Assembly: GCA_002869015.1 (NCBI GenBank) | Contig: PKTT01000035.1 | Location: 1 to 51,246, forward strand | Reading direction: 5' to 3' | DNA: 51,246 nt | Origin: Deltaproteobacteria bacterium | Lineage (GTDB): Bacteria; Desulfobacterota; Deferrisomatia; Deferrisomatales; BM512 | Shown: in pieces, positions 16,109-25,871 of the stretch | Layout: each line of letters begins with the position of its first letter | How positions within the stretch are numbered: position 1 is the stretch's first letter | Made by a program: the position numbers and the translations under genes | The notes under the pieces: model-generated | Told to the model about the DNA's origin: nothing | Database searches by the model: none | What the model saw: only the letters and a program-made list of their open reading frames with translations

Positions 16109-18232
16109 TTACTCAGCCTCTTTTAGGTCGTCCAATACCTTCTTGGAGGCGGGGTTGGGGTCAAGTTCGTTGCTGATAAGCTCATGCAGCTTGTCGCCTA
16201 CAGATGAATTGTCATCAGCCATCTTGTCTTCCGAGAAACGTTCATGCTCCTCTGCCTTGTCTCTCGTTATCTCTTCGAGGTCAGCAGATTCCCTTATGAT
16301 ATGCGGCGTGAGAAAGATCATGAGGTTGGATTTATCTTTTGAACGGGAGTTTGACCTAAAGAGCGCTCCGATAAGGGGAAGGTCCCCGAGGCAGGGCACC
16401 GAGCTGCCAGTGAGCTGACTGTCATCCTGCAGGAGGCCACCGATAACGACGGTTGCCCCATCTTTAATGACCACTGTTGTTTTGGCGGAACGCTTGGTGG
16501 TAGAGGGAGCGTTTGAAGAGCCACCCGTGGAGACGGAGAGAACGTCGCTAATCTCCTGGAACAGGTTGAGCTTGACATAATCTTCGTCGTTGATCTGCGG
16601 AGTAAACCTAAGGGTCATACCTACATCGCGGTACTCGTAGGTGTAAATAGGGTTACCGTTGGAGTCAAACTTCTCACTCGTCTGGAAGGGGATATTGTCA
16701 GAGACGATTATCTCAGCCTCTTCGTTGTCAGTGGTGAGAAGGTGTGGAGTGGAGAGCACATCCACGTCTCCCTTTTTTTGGAGCGCTTTGACCAGCGCGC
16801 CTATGTTGGGGAAGGTTACTCCCCCAACTTCCACGGTACCGTCAATTGCGGCGAGGAAGAGGCCGGAGGGCCCTGCCAGAGGATTGGTGGCGAGGCTGGA
16901 GAGGCTTGATATCTCGCCGAAATTGGTAGCCCCGACAACGGTTGTGTTGTTACCTGAATAGTCTGTCGTTGTACGCCACTCAACTCCGAGCTCAAGTGAG
17001 CGCTGGTAGCCCATCTCCATTATCAAAGCCTCGACGAGCACCTGCGGACGCCTTACATCCAGCTCTGCGATAACTCCTTTTAATGTAATGAAATCTTGTG
17101 GCGCAGCGATTATCACAAGCGAATTTGTGGCGGCGTCAGCTGTGATGTGAACAGGCTCTTCAAAATTTACAGGGACTTGCGTGGCTCGGTTCGTTGGCGC
17201 GGCTGTAGCAACCTGCGCTGAAGGGGTAGCTTTGTCCCCCTGCCCGGGCTTGGTTTTCGTGCCAACAGCTTTCGAGATAGAGGTAAGCACTGATGCTACG
17301 TTGTCGGCGTCTGCGTACTTGAGGTGAAGCACTCTGATCTTTCCCGTGCCTGTGGGCATCTCTATGTCGAGCGCATCGATCATAGAGGAGATCATATCCA
17401 GGGTATCGGTATCGGAGATGATGAAGAGCTTGTTGGTGCGTGAATCGGGGATTATGTGCGTAATCTCCTCAGCGCTCACCTGTACCGCCGGTTGGGCTGC
17501 GCCGCCTTTTCCCGCGGCTATAACGGAGGGCGTCCTTCTTGCCGTGCGGGGGCTCTTGGCCGATTGGGTGATTGCTTGGGAGATGACATTTGCCACAGCG
17601 TCCGCCGCTGCATATTTTAGCTCGACAATCTTCATGTCCACATCAACTGTTTCAATGTCGATGGCGTCGAGTATCTCAATTAACCGTTCAATGTTTGAGT
17701 AAGCCTCTGTAATTATCAGGAGGTTTGTGGGCTCATAAGTAACAATCGAGGAGTTGGGGGAGCGCAGCTGTGTGAGAATCTCGGCGGCTTTAGCGGCCTC
17801 TACATATTTTGGGGTGACAAGCCGCGTTACGTAGCGGTCTCCGGGTGGCGTTTCATTGTCCACAGTCTCGATATTACTTTGCCGTGCTTTTTGAGTGGGT
17901 ACGATTTTAAAGACCGAGCCGCTGGGGACGATTGTCAAGTCTTTTACACCCAAAATGGCCTGGAAGACTTCATAAGCCTCCTCACTGCTCACCCTGGTAG
18001 GGCTTATGACTGTTACCTTTTTATTGGCAACCGCATCGTCCAGAATAAAGTTCTTCCCGGTGAGCTCCGAGATGAACTGAACCACCGCTTCGATATCGGC
18101 GTCCTTGAAGTTCATCGCAACCCTGTCCTCAGACATTGCATAAAGGGGAGCGAAGAGGATCGCCGCGGTCAGGAGCAGCGCCGTTGTAAATTTATTTATA
18201 CCCACAGTGCAAATTCTCCTCTTAAAGGCCAT
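16109..18232 (-). CDS. gspD: type II secretion outer-membrane secretin GspD
   Basis: The 707-residue protein has a Sec signal (ending near AMS, about residue 34), an N0 domain (VAMNFKDADIEAVVQFISELTGKNFILD), N1-N3 KH-like domains each with a KYADA-type repeat and a low-complexity linker, and the C-terminal secretin domain with the VGGLLQDD signature and DLPLIGALF. It forms the outer-membrane channel for folded exoproteins. It lies between gspC (9 bp gap) and gspE (adjacent). No pilotin gene is seen nearby. The sequence is intact. Confidence 0.96.
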   Translation of the reverse strand: MAFKRRICTVGINKFTTALLLTAAILFAPLYAMSEDRVAMNFKDADIEAVVQFISELTGKNFILDDAVANKKVTVISPTRVSSEEAYEVFQAILGVKDLTIVPSGSVFKIVPTQKARQSNIETVDNETPPGDRYVTRLVTPKYVEAAKAAEILTQLRSPNSSIVTYEPTNLLIITEAYSNIERLIEILDAIDIETVDVDMKIVELKYAAADAVANVISQAITQSAKSPRTARRTPSVIAAGKGGAAQPAVQVSAEEITHIIPDSRTNKLFIISDTDTLDMISSMIDALDIEMPTGTGKIRVLHLKYADADNVASVLTSISKAVGTKTKPGQGDKATPSAQVATAAPTNRATQVPVNFEEPVHITADAATNSLVIIAAPQDFITLKGVIAELDVRRPQVLVEALIMEMGYQRSLELGVEWRTTTDYSGNNTTVVGATNFGEISSLSSLATNPLAGPSGLFLAAIDGTVEVGGVTFPNIGALVKALQKKGDVDVLSTPHLLTTDNEEAEIIVSDNIPFQTSEKFDSNGNPIYTYEYRDVGMTLRFTPQINDEDYVKLNLFQEISDVLSVSTGGSSNAPSTTKRSAKTTVVIKDGATVVIGGLLQDDSQLTGSSVPCLGDLPLIGALFRSNSRSKDKSNLMIFLTPHIIRESADLEEITRDKAEEHERFSEDKMADDNSSVGDKLHELISNELDPNPASKKVLDDLKEAE

Positions 18233-18241
18233 CTCGTCTCC

Positions 18242-19180
18242 CTATCTGATATCGTAGGAGAGGGTTAGAGGCTGGTTGCGCCTGACCAGATTAACCTGGA
18301 TAGATGACGCTCCCTGAAGCTGGGAAAAAGCCTCGTAAGCCTGTTCGATGCTGTTTAGCTGGCTGTTGTTTATCTCTTTAACTATATCACCGTTGGAAAG
18401 GCCTATTTTAGCGAAGATAGACGCCGGTCTTATTGAAAAGATTTTAAAGCCGTCCGCTTGACCATCTCCGCCGAGGTTGGGCACCACCCTTATCTGAGTT
18501 ATCAGCTTCGACATATTTGAGATTGCATCGTCAACCTCTCTTCTGTCGATAACCCAGGCGGTATCTGATACCTGCCTTATTGTGTCATCCGCTGATGAAT
18601 CCGGTGCGACGTCTCTTCTAGACGGTCTCGGCCTCCGTAAGGTTGACCTTATAGGGGGACGCCTTTTGCTATCCTCCTCATCCTCACTGCCAAAGAGCTT
18701 TATCTCTTCTCGCCTGCCATTGTTGTCTACATACACACGGTCTGGCTTAACCTCAATGAGGCGGGCGCCCTCTGACAGCTCTTCACCGACCCTTATTAGC
18801 TTGGAGGTTCCCTCTATCTCGAAAATGGCAAAGGATACCCCTTGGCTTCTAACGCCGGTAGCGGTGAGGATTACGTTGAGGTCAGAGGGCTCGGCGACGG
18901 GTGTCGCATCCTCTGGCGTATCCTCACTTAAAGGTCTTTGGGGTTGCTTGGGCTTCGGGTTGTCGTTGAAGAGATTTCGGTTTTCGATGATTCTATAGTC
19001 GGCCAGACGTGGGGCCACTGTTGCGCGGCCCCTCTTTTTTGAGGTGGTCGCCTCGGCGTGCTCGCCAACAGAAAGATTTGCGGAGATCAGCTGCGAGGCC
19101 AGCCTGGCACCCAGATGGGCGGTTATGGCTACAAAGAGAGCCGTCACCAAAATGAAGTATTTGTTTGAACCTGTCCCCAT
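18242..19180 (-). CDS. gspC: type II secretion protein GspC
   Basis: The 312-residue protein has a short cytoplasmic N-terminus, one membrane segment (about residues 8-28), a homology region (RIIENRNLFND ... LTATGVR ... SFAIFE ... LIRVGEELSEGARL) and a C-terminal PDZ domain (IFSIRPASIFAKIGLSNGDIVKEINN). It couples the inner-membrane platform to the GspD channel through the homology region. It is first in the gspC-K operon. The leader on the minus strand holds an inverted repeat TTGAC-AG-GTCAA (19209-19220) that could be part of the control region. Confidence 0.93.
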   Translation of the reverse strand: MGTGSNKYFILVTALFVAITAHLGARLASQLISANLSVGEHAEATTSKKRGRATVAPRLADYRIIENRNLFNDNPKPKQPQRPLSEDTPEDATPVAEPSDLNVILTATGVRSQGVSFAIFEIEGTSKLIRVGEELSEGARLIEVKPDRVYVDNNGRREEIKLFGSEDEEDSKRRPPIRSTLRRPRPSRRDVAPDSSADDTIRQVSDTAWVIDRREVDDAISNMSKLITQIRVVPNLGGDGQADGFKIFSIRPASIFAKIGLSNGDIVKEINNSQLNSIEQAYEAFSQLQGASSIQVNLVRRNQPLTLSYDIR

Positions 19181-19208
19181 AAGCCGCCTGCCCCCAAAAT
19201 AAACGATG

Positions 19209-19220
19209 TTGACCTGTCAA
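19209..19220 (-). promoter_or_regulatory. inverted repeat in the gspC leader
   Basis: TTGAC, two bases, GTCAA, perfectly symmetrical, 28 bp before the gspC start. The left arm with its next base reads TTGACA, a possible -35 element, but no good -10 follows at 17 bp. Confidence 0.3.
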
Positions 19221-19274
19221 ATGAGTATCATGCTTGACGACTTCTTGCAAGGAAACACAGGGGTTTGCAGGTGA

Positions 19275-19439
19275 TCAGCCCTCTCTTCTACTCTCCTTCT
19301 CCAGCATATTTATCGGGCAAGCTGTGCGCCACTTGCAGTATGCTTTGGGGTCTACACAAGAGGGCTGCGAGAGGGGAATCTCCTTATTTGTGCGCTGGCA
19401 GGTATAGAGCTTCCCCGTTTCGCTTTTTTCGTTAATCAT
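19275..19439 (-). CDS. 54-aa four-cysteine protein paired with DUF2892 protein
   Basis: This short gene begins with an ATG that overlaps the stop of the DUF2892 gene as ATGA and ends at TGA 19275-19277. The product has four cysteines: one in LYTCQR, one in PSCVD, and the pair in YCKWRTACPIN. It has no signal or membrane part. The spacing looks like a small metal or Fe-S site. The translational coupling to a membrane DUF2892 protein suggests that the two work together, perhaps in sulfur or redox metabolism, where DUF2892 domains often occur. That function is inference. Confidence 0.65.
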   Translation of the reverse strand: MINEKSETGKLYTCQRTNKEIPLSQPSCVDPKAYCKWRTACPINMLEKESRREG

Positions 19440-19657
19440 TTTTTTGCAGTCTTCCTGAAATCGGCGTCGGGATTTTTAACCCCCATCATTGAGAGAATTG
19501 TCATGAGGGGGCACCACTTTGTAAAGGCTGATTGAAAGAGGTTAAGCCCAACAAAGGCCGTGAACCATAACCAGTTTGGGGAGTGTAGCTGTGACAAAGC
19601 AACTGAGAGAAGTATAAAGAATCCTGCGGTCATCCTGAGAATATCGTTAACTGTCAT
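19436..19657 (-). CDS. DUF2892 (YgaP-like) small membrane protein
   Basis: The 73-residue protein has two hydrophobic segments (DILRMTAGFFILLSVALSQL and WLWFTAFVGLNLFQSAF) followed by the family signature KWCPLMTILSMMGVK. This is the YgaP membrane domain, DUF2892, often found fused to or beside rhodaneses and other sulfur-handling proteins. It sits in the inner membrane. A good AAAGGAG ribosome site precedes the ATG. It is divergent from mreB, 200 bp away, and coupled to the four-cysteine protein. Confidence 0.85.
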   Translation of the reverse strand: MTVNDILRMTAGFFILLSVALSQLHSPNWLWFTAFVGLNLFQSAFTKWCPLMTILSMMGVKNPDADFRKTAKK

Positions 19658-19858
19658 CTTAATCTCCTTTAAATGTTTTCACGTTTATAGATATTCTAAA
19701 TTACTTCGATGCGAAAAAATGATAGCGGTTACAGGAAAAAAGGGTGATGGTGCTTGGATGAAGGGCACCAATTTGCTAACATTTAAAACCCCTTATGGAT
19801 ATCAGAATGGGACCCGTGCCGATTAGCGGTTACGACCCTGAAAAGGAAGAAAATATAG

Positions 19859-20893
<1,035 letters not shown>

Positions 20894-20943
20894 TGGAGCG
20901 CTAAAATCATCATCGGCGGATGCCGAAGTAAAATCGGAGTTTA

Positions 20944-21765
20944 ATGCAGGGCTTTTTCTCCAGACGCAGAAATATGTTGCTCGGTGGCTGTCTCATCGTT
21001 CTGGCAGTTTCTGTACTATTTTCCGGTCGTGAAAACGCAGGGCCCGTGGGGCGCACCCTTGGGCTAATAGGTTCGCCTGTGCAATCGCTCGTCGGGGCGG
21101 TAGGCAGTTCAATCGGTAGGGTAGTAGACCACTATATCTTTCTGGTCGGAGCCCGGGAGGAGGCCGAGCGGCTGCGCGCAGAGGTAGGTGAGCTACGCAC
21201 GGAGCTTATGAAGGTTGAAGAGTTTCGCTATGAGAATGCTCGCCTTAAGAGGCTCCTTGAATTTGGAGAAGCAACACAGCTTGAGCAGGTAGCTGCTTCT
21301 GTCGTAGGGCGCTCTGCTTCTGTATGGTACCGGACTCTTGTGCTTAACAAGGGCAGTGAGAATGGAGTTGCTGAGGGAAACCCCGTCGTTACAGCTTCTG
21401 GTGTAGTTGGCAGGGTTTTCGAGGTCTCCGGTGGCAATTGCCGCGTTTTGATGTTAACCGACGCCTCTTCAGCGGTTGACGGTGTCGTACAGCGCTCCCG
21501 CGATCAGGTGCTGGTTGAAGGGAATATGACCCCCTCGCCGAACCTCCTTTACATAACGCGTAGCTCCGACGTCCAGATAGGCGACAAGATAGTCACCTCG
21601 GGGCTGGACGGAATTTATCCCAAGGGTTATCTCCTGGGAAGGGTATCCGATGTTACTGAGGAGCCTGGAGCGTTTTTTCTAACCGCCTCGATGGAGCCCA
21701 CGGTTGACTTTGCCCGGCTTGAGGAGGTCTTCATTGTAACGGGAGGCGGGGAGGTCAGCCAGTGA
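20944..21765 (+). CDS. mreC: rod-shape protein MreC
   Basis: The 273-residue protein has one N-terminal membrane segment (about residues 11-29), a coiled coil (about 65-105) and the double beta-barrel periplasmic domain typical of MreC (VVGRSASVWYRTLVLNKGSENGV, GVVGRVFEVSGG, and a C-terminal ASMEPTVDFARLEEVFIV). MreC activates PBP2 in the elongasome. It starts 50 bp after mreB and overlaps mreD by 4 bp. Confidence 0.94.
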   Translation: MQGFFSRRRNMLLGGCLIVLAVSVLFSGRENAGPVGRTLGLIGSPVQSLVGAVGSSIGRVVDHYIFLVGAREEAERLRAEVGELRTELMKVEEFRYENARLKRLLEFGEATQLEQVAASVVGRSASVWYRTLVLNKGSENGVAEGNPVVTASGVVGRVFEVSGGNCRVLMLTDASSAVDGVVQRSRDQVLVEGNMTPSPNLLYITRSSDVQIGDKIVTSGLDGIYPKGYLLGRVSDVTEEPGAFFLTASMEPTVDFARLEEVFIVTGGGEVSQ

Positions 21766-22256
21766 GGGCGCAGGGCTCTTGGTGGGGCGCGCTTTTGTTA
21801 GCTCTAATCCTACAGTCTTCGGTATTTCCCTTCTTTTTGCCAGAGGGTTTCACCCCCGACCTTACACGCGGCCTTGTCCTGTGGCTGGCGTTGACCGGCA
21901 CGCCCAGGCATGGAGTAATCTTGGCCTTTGTCGCGGGCCTTACAGTCGACCTTTTTGCAGGCGCGCCCCTTGGCCTGACCGCGCTTATGCGCCTTGTATT
22001 ATATGGGTTTGCGCGCCCAGGACGGGGGATTTTGGAGATGCCCGTTGCGGTCTTTGTCGCAGGGCCTTTGGCTGTGCTATCAGATACAATAGTAATATTT
22101 CTTGTCAAGCGGGGGATATTCCTGAATGAGGTATCCCTTGGAGCTCTCTCGACGATAGCTTTAAAGCAGGCTGCTGTGGAGTTCGCCGCTATACCTCTCA
22201 TCTTCATCCTAATGGAGCTTGCCACCGGCTACCGCGCAGATGAGGCGCCAGCATGA
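21762..22256 (+). CDS. mreD: rod-shape protein MreD
   Basis: The 164-residue protein is almost wholly hydrophobic with about five membrane segments, as in MreD. The GTG start overlaps the mreC stop and the end overlaps the mrdA start. MreD is the least conserved elongasome member, so the call rests on hydropathy, size and position between mreC and mrdA. The segment LTVDLFAGAPLGLTALMRL is typical of the family. Confidence 0.88.
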   Translation: MRAQGSWWGALLLALILQSSVFPFFLPEGFTPDLTRGLVLWLALTGTPRHGVILAFVAGLTVDLFAGAPLGLTALMRLVLYGFARPGRGILEMPVAVFVAGPLAVLSDTIVIFLVKRGIFLNEVSLGALSTIALKQAAVEFAAIPLIFILMELATGYRADEAPA

Positions 22257-24100
22257 TCCCCAACCCCTCCGCGACACGCTCTGAGCTTAAGCAGCGCTTC
22301 GTTTTTTTCATCTCCATAGTAGGGGTTGTGTTCCTTATCCTTGCGTCCCGGCTATTCTATCTCCAGATAATAAAAGGAATTGTCTACTCCAACCTCAGCG
22401 AGAACAACCGCATTCGAGCTGAACGCTTGACCCCTCCGCGTGGGATGATCCTTGACAGGCACGGAAGAATTCTTGCCGATACAGTAGCGGCTTTTGACGC
22501 CGTGGTGGTTCCCTCGGAGCTCCCGGAAGAGGGGCGTGAAGATATATATGTGATGGTTTCAACGCTGCTATCGCTAGACCCTGAGGAGGTGAAGAGGGTT
22601 TCGGAGGAGGCTGGGCCGGCAAGATGGAAGCCGCGCCTCATAAAGCGCCAGTTGACGCGAAAAGAGATGGCAATGGTCGAAGGCCGGCGCCTTGAGCTCA
22701 CCGGCTTTGAGATAGTCCCCAACCCGGTCCGACACTACCCCTACGAAAAGCTGCTCGCGGGGACACTGGGCTATATGGGCGGAATAGGAAAGAAGGAGCT
22801 TAGTTCCCCTGAATACGAGGATTACGATGGCTCCGACTATATTGGCCGGGCGGGGTTGGAAAGAGAGTGGGAGCCTCTCCTGCGGGGCGAGCCGGGAGGT
22901 CTGCATACCGAGGTAGATGTCCTTGGGCGCAAGCTTAAAGAGATTGCGAGAAAACCTCCTGTACCAGGTGAGAATATTTATCTTTCTATAGATATTGAGC
23001 TACAAAGGATTGCCGAAGAGGCTCTTGGTGATAACGTTGGCTCCGTTGTCGCAATGGATATAAATACAGGTGAACTTCTCGCCTTAGTCACGGAGCCAAC
23101 TTTTGATCCAAATGGTTTAGCTCGTGGCCTCTCGGGCGATGAGTGGGCCGCCCTTGTAAACGATACGCATCACCCGCTACAGAACAGACCCATACAGGGG
23201 CTCTACGCTCCCGGCTCTACTTTTAAGGTGGTTATGGCTTTGGCCGGGCTTGCCGAGGGGGTGATCACCCAATCGACCACCTTCAATTGTACCGGTGCGC
23301 TACCTTTCGGAGGCAGAAATTTCAGGTGTTGGAAGCATACCGGGCATGGTGACGTTAACCTTAAAGAGGCCCTGGAGTCGTCGTGCGATGTTTATTTTTA
23401 CGAACTTGGCCTGCTCCTCGGTGTTGATACAATCCATGATTACGCTGCCCTCTTCGGTTTGGGAGCGCCGACGGGGTTGACCATCCCGGGGGAGAGTGGC
23501 GGGCTTGTGCCTTCAAAATCTTGGAAGCGTCGTGCCCGCGGTGAACCCTGGTATCCAGGCGAGACGCTCTCGGTCTCAATTGGGCAAGGATATCTCCTCA
23601 CGACCCCCCTACAGCTGGCAGTGATGACCGCAGCTTTGGCCAACCCACGCTCACTGGTAATGGAGCCGCGCCTGCTCCTTAAAGCGGAAGATGCCTCAGG
23701 TGAAGTGACGCGTACCTTTGCACCAAGGCCCGCAAGTGAGCTTCCTTTCAGGGAGACACACCTTGGCATGGTGCGGGAGGGTATGCTGAAAGTCGTCTAC
23801 GGTGAACACGGGACTGGTAAAAATGCGCAGGTCGAGGGGCTCAAAGTAGCTGGAAAGACAGGCACAGCGCAGGTTGTTTCAATGGCTGAGGATGAGTCAG
23901 GCATTGACCCTGAGGAGATTGCCTGGCGTCACCGCGACCATGCTTTATTTATCTGTTATGCCCCTGTAGAGGATCCCCAGATCGCTGTATCTGTGGTTGT
24001 CGACCACGGTGGACATGGGGGCAGCGGCGCGGCGCCCATTGCGCAGAAAGTATTGGCGGGCTACAAAAAACTCTTCATGGAGGGGGAGGGGGATATTTGA
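22253..24100 (+). CDS. mrdA: penicillin-binding protein 2 (MrdA)
   Basis: The 615-residue class B transpeptidase has an N-terminal membrane anchor (about residues 16-38), a pedestal/dimerisation domain starting at RIRAERLTPPRGMILDRHGRILA, and the catalytic domain with SXXK (GSTFK), SxD (SSCD) and KTGTAQ. It cross-links peptidoglycan during elongation and works with RodA, whose gene follows with a 4-bp overlap. The length is normal for PBP2. Confidence 0.96.
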   Translation: MIPNPSATRSELKQRFVFFISIVGVVFLILASRLFYLQIIKGIVYSNLSENNRIRAERLTPPRGMILDRHGRILADTVAAFDAVVVPSELPEEGREDIYVMVSTLLSLDPEEVKRVSEEAGPARWKPRLIKRQLTRKEMAMVEGRRLELTGFEIVPNPVRHYPYEKLLAGTLGYMGGIGKKELSSPEYEDYDGSDYIGRAGLEREWEPLLRGEPGGLHTEVDVLGRKLKEIARKPPVPGENIYLSIDIELQRIAEEALGDNVGSVVAMDINTGELLALVTEPTFDPNGLARGLSGDEWAALVNDTHHPLQNRPIQGLYAPGSTFKVVMALAGLAEGVITQSTTFNCTGALPFGGRNFRCWKHTGHGDVNLKEALESSCDVYFYELGLLLGVDTIHDYAALFGLGAPTGLTIPGESGGLVPSKSWKRRARGEPWYPGETLSVSIGQGYLLTTPLQLAVMTAALANPRSLVMEPRLLLKAEDASGEVTRTFAPRPASELPFRETHLGMVREGMLKVVYGEHGTGKNAQVEGLKVAGKTGTAQVVSMAEDESGIDPEEIAWRHRDHALFICYAPVEDPQIAVSVVVDHGGHGGSGAAPIAQKVLAGYKKLFMEGEGDI

Positions 24101-25197
24101 GCACCGGCAACTCTTTGTGGAGACAGATAGATTACCCCTTTTTGATTCTCCTCGCACTCCTCTCGGGGCTTGGTATCGCTGCGCTCTGGTCCGCAAGCCA
24201 AGGCGCGGGTGGCGGGCAGGCTTTCTATGCGCTCAGGCAGCTAAGGTGGCTTATGCTTGGTGCAGGGGCGATGCTCCTCTGCTCCCTCTTTGATTACCGC
24301 CATCTATACACGTATGCATATCCCATTTACGGGGTATTGATAATTCTCCTCCTAGTCGTGCTCTTTGGCGGCAAGACCTCAATGGGCGCTCAACGATGGA
24401 TATCCCTGGGGCCAATAAGGATGCAGCCCTCTGAGTTTGTCAAGATAGGGATTGCAATTACTGCGTCGCGCCTATTCGTACAGGAGGGCGCCAGGCCCCC
24501 ATATGGGCTGAGGGAATTGGCATTTCCAATAATCGTGACCTTGGTGCCGATGGGGCTAGTCCTCATGCAGCCAGACCTCGGGACTGCAATACTTGTAGGA
24601 GCGGTTGCTTTTACTATTGCCCTCTTCAGGGGGATAAAGAGAAAACTTCTTATCTGGTCGGGCATTCTCATGGCCTGCGCTGCTCCAATTTTCTGGAGCT
24701 TGCTCAAGGAATACCAAAAGGCAAGGATACTTACCTTCTTAAACCCCGAGCGTGACCCCTCTGGAGCTGGTTACCACATAATCCAGTCTAAGATAGCTAT
24801 TGGATCGGGGCAGTTCCTCGGAAAGGGGTACCTCAAAGGGACACAGTCGCATCTGCGTTTCTTGCCCGAAAGGCATACGGATTTCATATTCTCAGTTTTA
24901 GCTGAGGAGTGGGGTTTTTTGGGGTCTATTGGTGTTTTGGCCCTCTTTTTTGTCCTTATCCTCTGGGGGCTTGACATAGCAGCTAAGGCGCGGGACCCCT
25001 TTGGCAGGCTCCTAGCTGTTGGAGTAACTTCAATCCTCTTTTTTCATGTAATGGTCAACATCGCTATGGTAATGGGCCTCTTGCCGGTGGTAGGTGTTCC
25101 CCTGCCGCTTTTCTCCTATGGAGGCTCCTCAGTGCTTACCACCTATCTGATTGCCGGCATACTTATGAGCATAAGGATCAGAAGATTTTCAAGATGA
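24097..25197 (+). CDS. rodA: peptidoglycan glycosyltransferase RodA
   Basis: The 366-residue SEDS-family protein has about ten membrane segments and the signatures RWISLGPIRMQPSEFVKIG, QPDLGTAI, and PLPLFSYGGSSVLTT. It polymerises lipid II in the inner membrane together with PBP2. It starts with TTG, read from TTGA overlapping the mrdA stop. The next gene starts within its stop (ATGA). Confidence 0.96.
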   Translation: MSTGNSLWRQIDYPFLILLALLSGLGIAALWSASQGAGGGQAFYALRQLRWLMLGAGAMLLCSLFDYRHLYTYAYPIYGVLIILLLVVLFGGKTSMGAQRWISLGPIRMQPSEFVKIGIAITASRLFVQEGARPPYGLRELAFPIIVTLVPMGLVLMQPDLGTAILVGAVAFTIALFRGIKRKLLIWSGILMACAAPIFWSLLKEYQKARILTFLNPERDPSGAGYHIIQSKIAIGSGQFLGKGYLKGTQSHLRFLPERHTDFIFSVLAEEWGFLGSIGVLALFFVLILWGLDIAAKARDPFGRLLAVGVTSILFFHVMVNIAMVMGLLPVVGVPLPLFSYGGSSVLTTYLIAGILMSIRIRRFSR

Positions 25198-25826
25198 TCT
25201 TTATCTTTGAAAAAAAACTGCCGAAAAGTATCTCCATGAATAGAGAAGCACAAAAAGAATTGGCCATGTTGGGAAGCGCAATCGCCAAAGCATGCGAAGA
25301 TGGGCTCATTGAAAGAGAGAGTTATGGCGAGCTCTCGGGTGCTCTAGCGCTAGGGTTTCTCACTGGCAATATGGACATTGACGATTATGCCCGGATTCAT
25401 GACGCGCTCGCTTCAGCTTTGGAAGCGGTCTTCAGCGATGACGCGCTCTTTGCCGCCGTCCCTGAAGCAGCGGGGGAAAGCCTCTTTTCTCCACAGCTTG
25501 AGTTGATCGAGGATGTCTGGTCATTTGTAGATGATGAAACCAGTGACAACGGGGAACTTTCCGAGCTGCTTGCGAGTTCTTTAGATTTTGAAGGAAGCTA
25601 CTTTGGGGAGGATGTTTGGTTCTCCGCGCCTTTGAAGGTGTCTTTCAGCGATTTTACCACTGCTCTAAAGCGTGCCGGTGTCTCAATACTGCATCAGGAT
25701 GGAGAGATCTCAGGCGAGGGGAGATTTATCCAGATTGGAGACGCTGAAAAATTTGCCCCAGAAGGTAGATTGGTGCTGGGGTGGGGTGAGCACAGGGTAG
25801 CTATCTCGACGACAGACAAACGCTGA
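25194..25826 (+). CDS. hypothetical acidic protein, 210 aa
   Basis: I do not recognise this protein. The ATG overlaps the rodA stop, so it is the last gene of the elongasome operon. A later ATG (MNREAQKELAMLG, residue 15) is an alternative start. It has no signal or membrane segment. The N-terminal half is helical (about 15-90), a very acidic linker follows, and the C-terminal half looks like mixed alpha/beta. No catalytic motif is visible. Position suggests a cytoplasmic protein expressed with the cell-elongation genes, but nothing in the sequence proves a role there. Confidence 0.7.
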   Translation: MIFIFEKKLPKSISMNREAQKELAMLGSAIAKACEDGLIERESYGELSGALALGFLTGNMDIDDYARIHDALASALEAVFSDDALFAAVPEAAGESLFSPQLELIEDVWSFVDDETSDNGELSELLASSLDFEGSYFGEDVWFSAPLKVSFSDFTTALKRAGVSILHQDGEISGEGRFIQIGDAEKFAPEGRLVLGWGEHRVAISTTDKR

Positions 25827-25871
25827 GCGTAATCCTTTCCCACCGCTATTTTGCGATGGTACTATGGCCTT

